Below are positions 27,474 to 34,052 of a stretch of 64,000 nucleotides of DNA, one piece after another. Location: positions 620,001 through 684,000 of the forward strand of contig JAHDVF020001024.1 of the NCBI GenBank assembly GCA_022606425.2, written 5' to 3'. The stretch comes from Lepidostoma basale (Eukaryota > Arthropoda > Insecta > Trichoptera > Lepidostomatidae). The notes below the pieces were generated by a model. That model was not told the origin of the DNA. It made no database searches and saw nothing but the letters and a program-made list of their open reading frames with translations. Every line of letters begins with the position of its first letter. Positions within the stretch are counted from its first letter, which is position 1. The position numbers were made by a program, and so were the translations under genes.

Positions 27474-28743
27474 TTAATTAAATATTAATTAAAAAAAATA
27501 TTACAAATGTATGTATAACAAGCAATTTGGTTGTATAAAAACATGTTATATGCTATTTTAGGCTCATCATAATAAAAGGAGTACGTTGAAACATGAAAAA
27601 AAGAGTCTATTTTACCATTGCACTTATTTGTACGATGCTGTTAGCCAGCTGCAAGCAGCCAGCTAATGAGAGCAAAGAGGCATCAATTGTTTTAGAGAAG
27701 GATCAAATCTTTCTTAACCCTAGCCCCACCATGGCACGAGCATCACAAAAGGTAATTCAAATTACCACCAGTAAAAATATTGCCTTACCTCTAACAGTTA
27801 GCGACTATGACCCCACACTGATGGCTGCTGCAATTTCTGACGACAATCAATCAATCAGCATTACGGCTCTACAAGATAGTGAGCAGGAGATCTTTATTCT
27901 AGACCAAGCGGGTAACAGAAGTAAGCCTCTGCGTGTTGTCATTAGCTCACTCGATCTAGAGCTTAGCATTGCGATGCCCCCTAGCACCGTCAAGGTAGGC
28001 CAAAAGTTTGATCTTACCATCAACAAGGGTAGCGATGTTGGCATCTTGAATGTTAGCAGCAGTGATCATCTTAGCACCACGCTAACCGATTTAACCATTA
28101 GCGTCCAAGCTCTAAAGGATGGCTTGGCTAGCATCACCCTCACCGATGGTGTCGTCTCTGAGAGTATATCCTTTGCGGTTGAGCCCCTTAATAACAGTTT
28201 AAGCATTAGCCCGGAAGATAGTGACCTTAAGGTCAACCAGAGCCGTATCTACACTATTCACCAAGGAGTTGATGGTGGTGAGCTGGAGATTACTATCGTT
28301 AATGATGGTTTTGTTCTGATTGATGCGATCACGGAAAAAGTATCGAGGGCAACAGATCTGAAAAATGATCGACAATTTAGGATCACTGGCCTTAAGCATG
28401 GAGAGGCTACAGTTACGCTAACAGATAAAAGTGACTCTAAGATAAAGGTAACGGCAACAATTACGGTTCAGGCCTTGGATCACACCCTCGAGCTTGATGC
28501 CACCAGCACCACTGTTGCTATGACGAAAACAGCCAATGTAGCCGTGAAGAAGGGTGAAGACATCGACAGTGCCGATTTGGTCATCGAGAGTAGCAATAGT
28601 GCTGTGGCCACCGCCCAATTTTCTGCTAATAGAGAGACGGTTATTGTTACAGGTAAAAGCGTAGGTAAAGCAACCATTAGCATTCGAGATCCTAAAAGTA
28701 ATGCATCACACACCGTGGAGATGACCGTAAGGGACTTGGATTT
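27474..28743 (+). repeat. direct repeat copy A (promoter plus 5' part of lipoprotein gene)
   Basis: This block is nearly identical to 33934-35914 in the same orientation, apart from three extra 237-bp units in the second copy. Identity begins about 119 bp before the start codon, in AT-rich sequence, and ends abruptly inside the coding region. The 119 upstream bases are identical by eye. Confidence 0.9.
27531..27559 (+). promoter_or_regulatory. candidate promoter of repeat lipoprotein A
   Basis: TTGTAT (27531-27536), 17 bp, TATTTT (27554-27559), with GC before the -10. An identical copy lies at 33991-34019. The ribosome site is AAAGGAG at 27575-27581. Confidence 0.5.
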
Positions 28744-29323
28744 AAGCTTTGCAGTGCAGAGTGCTGTACCTTTAACCTTGGCTGATCAAAATGGTAACAT
28801 TTCCTCCAAAGCTACCTACACCGTTACCAAAGGCATTGACATTGAAGGACCATTCACCGCCAGCGGCTATGACCCTGCCATTGCATCGGTAAGCGTCAAT
28901 GGTGATAAAGTAACGATAGCCTCAGTCGGTCGAGGGGTAACATCTTTTATTATCAAAGATGCCAATGGCATCGAAAGTAATGTCGCCAATGTGTCAGTAG
29001 TTGATGTAGTTTTAATTCAACCCGAAAAGATATATGTGAAAGTAGGTGAAACAAAGAGCTTTGATGTTGTTATTACAGGAGAAGATGCTGATTTTTACAG
29101 CTATAGAACTATACGAGGTAATAACAATACTACTTTTCAGGATAGATTGACGACTAATGAGAAAGGGGAAAGAGTAATACGCTGTACGGTTAAGGCTAAC
29201 CAAGTTGGTAATGGTAATAATGCTCTGTATATCCACTTGATCTATGAAAATCATACGGCTCCGACCAGAATGCTTGCGCAGTATGTTTATATACTACCTG
29301 CTGATGATCCAGCTTCTTATTAG
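27593..29323 (+). CDS. surface lipoprotein with immunoglobulin-like repeats, copy A
   Basis: A 576-residue lipoprotein. The signal peptide ends in LLASC (Cys20). The mature chain is a series of about 80-residue beta domains resembling bacterial Ig-like (Big_2-type) repeats, with motifs such as VKVGQKFDLTINKGSD and NSLSISPEDSDLKVNQSR. It has one copy of the 79-residue unit (27965-28201) that is present four times in copy B. From codon 384 or so the C-terminal two domains differ completely from copy B. The architecture suggests an outer-surface adhesin or antigen; this is inference. It is followed by an intrinsic terminator. Confidence 0.7.
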   Translation: MKKRVYFTIALICTMLLASCKQPANESKEASIVLEKDQIFLNPSPTMARASQKVIQITTSKNIALPLTVSDYDPTLMAAAISDDNQSISITALQDSEQEIFILDQAGNRSKPLRVVISSLDLELSIAMPPSTVKVGQKFDLTINKGSDVGILNVSSSDHLSTTLTDLTISVQALKDGLASITLTDGVVSESISFAVEPLNNSLSISPEDSDLKVNQSRIYTIHQGVDGGELEITIVNDGFVLIDAITEKVSRATDLKNDRQFRITGLKHGEATVTLTDKSDSKIKVTATITVQALDHTLELDATSTTVAMTKTANVAVKKGEDIDSADLVIESSNSAVATAQFSANRETVIVTGKSVGKATISIRDPKSNASHTVEMTVRDLDLSFAVQSAVPLTLADQNGNISSKATYTVTKGIDIEGPFTASGYDPAIASVSVNGDKVTIASVGRGVTSFIIKDANGIESNVANVSVVDVVLIQPEKIYVKVGETKSFDVVITGEDADFYSYRTIRGNNNTTFQDRLTTNEKGERVIRCTVKANQVGNGNNALYIHLIYENHTAPTRMLAQYVYILPADDPASY

Positions 29324-29356
29324 AACCGATCGATTAACTATTATAATTAAGTATAG

Positions 29357-29390
29357 CAAAGGGGCATCAAAATGCCCCTTTGTCTATTGA
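29357..29390 (+). terminator. intrinsic terminator of lipoprotein A
   Basis: An 11-bp stem (29357-29367 with 29372-29382), loop of 4 nt, and a weak T-tract. Confidence 0.75.
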
Positions 29391-29549
29391 AATAGCCGAT
29401 GAAAAGGCTTTATTTATTTTCCTCGATACTTATATTCTCCCTTGAATCTAGCCGATCATTCATGGCTCTAAGGCTGGCTCAACCTGCCATCAGATAGTGG
29501 GTGGGCCATCCATAATATACTACATTGAGTGCAGAGGTATATAAATAAG

Positions 29550-30023
29550 ATGAGTAGTAGTAACTTTGCACAAAAAGGTCATAAGATGGTTGATACGATG
29601 GATGAGAGTCTTCAAAAGGCCGACTCAAAGATAGCAGATCAAACTAAAAAGGGTCAGGAAATGGCTAATAGCATCAGCGAAAATGTGAAAAAAAACCAAG
29701 AACAAATGATGACTGAACTGCAAAAAGCCCAAGGAGAGCTTCAAAATGGGATTAATCAGGCATCACAAAGAGTTGATCAAAGGGTTGAAGATGCAACGAC
29801 TCAGCTAGATCAAGTAGGAGAAGAGCTATCTCAATCGATCAAAAAAGTATCCACCGACGCTAGCGGGAAATTTAAGGAGATGGGGGCCAAGATTGATCAA
29901 GCAAACAAAAATGTTGCCGATCAGTTTAGTCGAATGGGTAAAAAGATGGAGGATGCCTCGAATGCCCATGCCCACAAGGTAGCAAGTAATATTCATAACA
30001 TTGCTAATAAAATAGACAAATGA
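29550..30023 (+). CDS. coiled-coil, LEA/apolipoprotein-like protein
   Basis: About 157 residues from the ATG at 29550; an upstream GTG at 29529 lacks a ribosome site. The whole chain is heptad-patterned, highly charged and glutamine-rich: KADSKIADQTKKGQEMANSI, NGINQASQRVDQRVEDATTQ, KEMGAKIDQANKNVADQFSR. There is no signal peptide, membrane segment or cysteine. It resembles phasin, LEA or apolipoprotein-like amphipathic helices that bind membranes, granules or other coiled coils. A specific function is not recognisable. Confidence 0.55.
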   Translation: MSSSNFAQKGHKMVDTMDESLQKADSKIADQTKKGQEMANSISENVKKNQEQMMTELQKAQGELQNGINQASQRVDQRVEDATTQLDQVGEELSQSIKKVSTDASGKFKEMGAKIDQANKNVADQFSRMGKKMEDASNAHAHKVASNIHNIANKIDK

Positions 30024-30094
30024 TTTTCTATTAATAGGCTTTGATAGATAGGTCGATTAAGTTTATTAATCTTAAATAGACCCATCATTTTTCA

Positions 30095-30352
30095 TCAATA
30101 GAGAAGTTTTACCCACGGAAGCTGACTATAGCTCCACCTTTTATAGACTTTCCCCTCTGGATTACCACAAAATTTACCATTCATCAACGCTCATCATCTC
30201 AACAGTAAATGGCTTCTTTCTATCGGTAGCAGATAAAATATATTTTACTCCTATCATCCCTTTTAGCTAGCTCATAAAACTGTTCGACTGATGAATAACC
30301 GGTCAAAGCCTCTCCACCACAAACTAAAAAATAGTGATAGTACACTCTTCAT
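30095..30352 (-). pseudogene. decayed small exported-protein gene
   Basis: This otherwise empty gap holds the remains of a gene on the minus strand, about 85 codons. An ATG at 30352 opens a hydrophobic signal-like segment. Sensible coding continues in other frames after at least two shifts: LVCGGEALTGYSSVEQFYEL, then TDRKKPFTVEMMSVDEW, then FCGNPEGKVYKRWSYSQLPW. It stops at 30095-30097. The pieces join without long gaps, each with protein-like composition. I do not recognise the family. It lies 18 bp after the pgi stop on the same strand. Confidence 0.5.
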
Positions 30353-30370
30353 TATTTTATTCTCCCCCTG

Positions 30371-31936
30371 CTACACCTTCAGTAGGTTGGCAAAGGCCTT
30401 AATCACCTCATCACCTTCACCTTTAAGCAGTTGCCCTGCTAGTAGTTTACCTAGCTGCACCCCCTCTTGATCAAAGCTATTAAGATTCCATAAAAAACCC
30501 TGAAACATAACTTTGTTTTCATAATGAGCCAGCAAGGCACCCATGCTAGAGGCCGTTAAGCGGTCGCCATAGATTAAACTAACGGGGCGTCGGCCATCAA
30601 AGTTTTTATTAAGGTTGTCACTCTCTTTTCCCATGACAAAGGCGGTTATTTGGGCAGCTAGGTTTGCATTAAGCTTCTGCTGGCTCGTACTATCTTCATA
30701 GATCGCATCACCGGCTATTTGAGCCTCTTTAAAGCCAATAAACTGCAAGGGGATGATCTGAGATCCTTGATGCAAAAGCTGATAAAAGCTGTGCTGTCCA
30801 TTAGTACCGCTTTCCCCAAAAATAATAGGACCCGTTGCATAGCTTACTTTTTGACCCATTCTGTTAGTTGTTTTACCATTACTCTCCATGTCCACCTGCT
30901 GTAGATGGGCGGGGAAGCGGCTTAACGCTTGACTATAGGGTAAAATAGCTGTAGCATCATAGCCTAGAATATTGCATTCATGCATACCAATGAGAGCATC
31001 AAGCATAGCCCCATTCTCTAAAATATTATCGTTGAGGGCCAATTTATCGGCCTCATGAGCTCCATCAAGAAACTCTTTGAAGCATTGATGCCCAAAAGCT
31101 AGGCTTAAAAGAATCCCCCCCACGGCACTACAGCTAGAAAATCGACCCCCGATGTGATCATCAATGTAAAAAGAGTTTAAAAAACTATGGCTCTGGGCAA
31201 GAGGGCTCGCCTCACTGGTGACCACAACCATGTGCTGATGTGGGTTGTAATGAGGAATGTTAGCTGCCTTACCCTTTGCTAATACAAAATTGAGGTTAGC
31301 TAAAGTCTCACCGGTTGTCCCGCTCTTCGTCACCAAAATAAAGAGAGTAGTTTCGAGATCGACCTGGGATAAAACGGCGTTGGCATCATCAGGATCAACA
31401 TTACTAATAAACTTAGCCTCCATTTTTTTAGGATAGGCATGCTCTAGGGCTAGATAGATCGCTTTAGGGCCTAAATCGCTGCCCCCGATGCCTATCTGAA
31501 CAATAGTAGTAAAATGCTTCCCTGTACTACCTTTAATCAAACCGTTCTCAATATCATCGGCAAAGGAGGCAATTTTTAGGCGTTGCTCCTCATAAAAATG
31601 GCGTAGATTCTTACCATGCTCTATAACAGCATTACCCAGCTCTCCTCGTGTTAGATGGTGGAGTACTCTTCTGTTTTCACCCTTATTCATTATTTGGCCA
31701 TCAATGATGGCCCTGTATTGCTTTGTCAACGCCATCTCATCTGCTAACTCCGCGAAGATTGTTAAGAGCCGGTCATCAACAGACTTGGCACTATAGTTGT
31801 AATAGAGCCCCCCCCCTATCTTCATTTGATATTGATTAACTCTACGGGCGGTTAACTCTTTCTTTATATTAACTTGACCACCCTCTTGTAGCGCCTTAAA
31901 GGCATCGCATTGGTCAAGATTTTTGAATTCGTTCAT
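30371..31936 (-). CDS. pgi: glucose-6-phosphate isomerase
   Basis: A 521-residue cytosolic enzyme interconverting glucose-6-phosphate and fructose-6-phosphate. Motifs are VQIGIGGSDLGPKAIYLAL near residue 147, VTKSGTTGETLANL (phosphate loop) near 200, SSCSAVGGILLSLAFG near 267, MESNGKTT near 347 and the PGI signature FGESGTNGQHSFYQLLHQGS near 375. The catalytic Glu and His lie in the last motif. It is flanked by accessory genes and sits between the two repeat lipoproteins, an unusual place for a core glycolysis gene. Confidence 0.93.
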   Translation of the reverse strand: MNEFKNLDQCDAFKALQEGGQVNIKKELTARRVNQYQMKIGGGLYYNYSAKSVDDRLLTIFAELADEMALTKQYRAIIDGQIMNKGENRRVLHHLTRGELGNAVIEHGKNLRHFYEEQRLKIASFADDIENGLIKGSTGKHFTTIVQIGIGGSDLGPKAIYLALEHAYPKKMEAKFISNVDPDDANAVLSQVDLETTLFILVTKSGTTGETLANLNFVLAKGKAANIPHYNPHQHMVVVTSEASPLAQSHSFLNSFYIDDHIGGRFSSCSAVGGILLSLAFGHQCFKEFLDGAHEADKLALNDNILENGAMLDALIGMHECNILGYDATAILPYSQALSRFPAHLQQVDMESNGKTTNRMGQKVSYATGPIIFGESGTNGQHSFYQLLHQGSQIIPLQFIGFKEAQIAGDAIYEDSTSQQKLNANLAAQITAFVMGKESDNLNKNFDGRRPVSLIYGDRLTASSMGALLAHYENKVMFQGFLWNLNSFDQEGVQLGKLLAGQLLKGEGDEVIKAFANLLKV

Positions 31937-31972
31937 ATTATCCCCCCTCTTTATTATGCAATCTATCTAACT

Positions 31973-32001
31973 ATAGTAGCAAAAAGTAAAATAATAAGCA
32001 A
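31973..32001 (-). promoter_or_regulatory. sigma70 promoter of pgi
   Basis: On the minus strand TTGCTT (31996-32001), 17 bp, TACTAT (31973-31978), GC before the -10. It lies back to back with the promoter of the restriction endonuclease. Confidence 0.6.
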
Positions 32002-32008
32002 AGGGTCA

Positions 32009-32037
32009 TTGATCGTTTACTAACACTGTCATATAAT
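32009..32037 (+). promoter_or_regulatory. promoter of the restriction endonuclease gene
   Basis: TTGATC (32009-32014), 17 bp, TATAAT (32032-32037). Seven bases after the -10 box is the ATG (32044), so the mRNA is predicted to be leaderless; no Shine-Dalgarno sequence is present. Confidence 0.65.
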
Positions 32038-32043
32038 ATCAAC

Positions 32044-32901
32044 ATGGTAATATTTGAGCTTACAGAAGATGAAAAAGCTTCATGGAAGAAAACAATTAGA
32101 GAAACACGCAACAGTATTGTACAGGAGCCTCATTACTATATTACCAATTTTGTTTCACACCTATCTATTAATCCATCGAATAATAATATATCAAATCTTA
32201 TCATTTCTTTACGTAAAGGGGCTTGGGATCTCTACTTAAAAGATGAGTCAGCCTTTCATCTTGCCATCTTTAATAAGTTACTGCGTGACTTTGATGGCCC
32301 TAGCGATATTTTAAGAGATATTATAGCCGAACAAGAAGAGCTGCACCTAGAAAAATTTGAAATGATTAAAGAAAGTTTTGGCAAGCTATCGGGGGCTATC
32401 ATGCCCTATATCTATGAGATTACCCTAAGCACAACCAATAGTAGACGAAGCCGAGCGGGCCAAACCTTTGAACATATTATTGCCTATTTAATGCATCTTC
32501 TCAACTACCCCTACACAGAGCAAGCCTCGTTGGGTGATGCTTTCTATAAGAACAATCATTTAGGTAAACTTGTTGATGGAATTATTCCATCCAAAGAAGC
32601 CTACGAAGCCGATCGTTCTAAATGTTGTATTGTTAGCATGAAAACGAGCTTTAGAGAGCGGTGGCAACAGGTAGTAGAGGAAATTTCGCGCACCAATTTA
32701 TCTAACCTCTATCTTTTAACGCTAGATCCAGCCATTACCGACAATGCTCTTATTCAAATGAAGCAGCATAATATTATCATTGTCAATCTTACTCAAAATA
32801 TTAGTAAGGCTAATAGTCATACTAACCTTATTACATTTGAGTCATTCTTCTACACTCATATCCCTCATACATTGAAATGGTTTGATGATCATGACTCTTA
32901 A
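32044..32901 (+). CDS. type II restriction endonuclease, EcoRII C-terminal-domain type
   Basis: A 285-residue protein whose C-terminal half matches the EcoRII nuclease domain. SRAGQTFEHIIAYLMHLL begins at about residue 137. Asp178 is in LVDGIIPSKEAY, and Lys200 is in SMKTSFRERWQQVVEEISR, followed by NLYLLTLDPAI. This reproduces the D...K-T-x-x-x-x-R-W...E arrangement of the EcoRII/SsoII group, which cuts at CCNGG or CCWGG sites. The specificity here is inferred, not shown. The EcoRII effector (B3-like) domain is absent; residues 1-130 are helical and unrecognised. It overlaps the partner methyltransferase. Confidence 0.65.
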   Translation: MVIFELTEDEKASWKKTIRETRNSIVQEPHYYITNFVSHLSINPSNNNISNLIISLRKGAWDLYLKDESAFHLAIFNKLLRDFDGPSDILRDIIAEQEELHLEKFEMIKESFGKLSGAIMPYIYEITLSTTNSRRSRAGQTFEHIIAYLMHLLNYPYTEQASLGDAFYKNNHLGKLVDGIIPSKEAYEADRSKCCIVSMKTSFRERWQQVVEEISRTNLSNLYLLTLDPAITDNALIQMKQHNIIIVNLTQNISKANSHTNLITFESFFYTHIPHTLKWFDDHDS

Positions 32902-33838
32902 AACGATTGACCTCTTTGCAGGTATTGGTGGTATTAGAAGCGGGGTTGAATTAGCTGCGATCGAAAAATCAATTAAACCCATTAATGTATTTACCTCAGA
33001 AATTGATCAATCTGCCATTGAAACATATAAAACTAATTTTAATAATGAAGAAATTGCAGGTGATATTTGTACGGTTGATCCTGCAATAATTCCAGATTTT
33101 GATCTACTTTTAGCAGGTTTCCCGTGTCAGCCATTCTCTCAAGCAGGACTAAAAAAAGGCCTCAATGATAACCGAGGCACACTTTTTTTTCAAATTATTA
33201 ATATTCTTCATGAAAAAAAACCAAAAGCATTTTTGCTCGAAAATGTTAAACAACTAAAAGGGCACGACAAGGGTAAAACTTTAGATTTAATGCGCCTTAA
33301 GCTTAATGAAATTGGCTATACCAATCACTATATTGAGGTACTGAAAGCTAGAGATTTTGGCTTACCCCAAAACAGAGAACGCCTATTTATTGTAGGCTTT
33401 TTAGATTCATCCCTTGCTTTTTCTTTTCCAAAAAGTAGCCACTGCCCTACACGGCTGGGTGATATTTTAGAAAAAAATGTTGACCCAAAATATACGATTT
33501 CTGATCGTCTTTGGGCTGGTCATCAGCGTCGAAAAGAGCAAAATAGAGCTAATGGGAAGGGTTTTGGCTACTCAATCTTTACCGAAGACTCTCCTTATAG
33601 TAGTACACTATCTGCTCGGTACTATAAAGATGGTAGTGAGATACTCATCGCACAGGAAAATAAAAATCCACGAAAAATAACGCCCCGTGAAGCAGCTCGG
33701 TTACAAGGCTTTCCTGAAAATTTTAAGCTTAGTAACTCTGATGTGCAAGCTTATAAACAACTTGGCAATAGTGTTGCTATACCTGTCATAAAAGCTCTCT
33801 CTCTAGAGATCATCACTACTCTTTCATCCACCTCTTAA
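32891..33838 (+). CDS. DNA (cytosine-5-)-methyltransferase
   Basis: About 315 residues from the ATG at 32891; two further in-frame starts lie just upstream. It has all main C5-methyltransferase motifs: TIDLFAGIGGIRSGVELA (I), LLAGFPCQPFSQAGLKKG with the catalytic cysteine (IV, about Cys79), FLLENVKQLKGHDKG (VI), LPQNRERLFIVGF (VIII), and ITPREAARLQGFPENF with YKQLGNSVAIPV (IX-X). The target-recognition region is about residues 190-250. It protects DNA against the EcoRII-like nuclease encoded just upstream, with which it overlaps by about 11-20 bp. Confidence 0.9.
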   Translation: MTLKTIDLFAGIGGIRSGVELAAIEKSIKPINVFTSEIDQSAIETYKTNFNNEEIAGDICTVDPAIIPDFDLLLAGFPCQPFSQAGLKKGLNDNRGTLFFQIINILHEKKPKAFLLENVKQLKGHDKGKTLDLMRLKLNEIGYTNHYIEVLKARDFGLPQNRERLFIVGFLDSSLAFSFPKSSHCPTRLGDILEKNVDPKYTISDRLWAGHQRRKEQNRANGKGFGYSIFTEDSPYSSTLSARYYKDGSEILIAQENKNPRKITPREAARLQGFPENFKLSNSDVQAYKQLGNSVAIPVIKALSLEIITTLSSTS

Positions 33839-33990
33839 TCACTTAAATAGCAGATCGTTTGACATGATAATGATCTAAGTCATCTCATCAATCGCTTCTC
33901 TAACCTTTTAATAAATATCCATATATTTAATTATTAATTAAATATTAATTAAAAAAAATATTACAAATGTATGTATAACAAGCAATTTGG

Positions 33991-34019
33991 TTGTATAAAA
34001 ACATGTTATATGCTATTTT
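33991..34019 (+). promoter_or_regulatory. candidate promoter of repeat lipoprotein B
   Basis: Identical to the candidate at 27531-27559: TTGTAT, 17 bp, TATTTT, with GC before the -10. Confidence 0.5.
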
Positions 34020-34052
34020 AGGCTCATCATAATAAAAGGAGTACGTTGAAAC

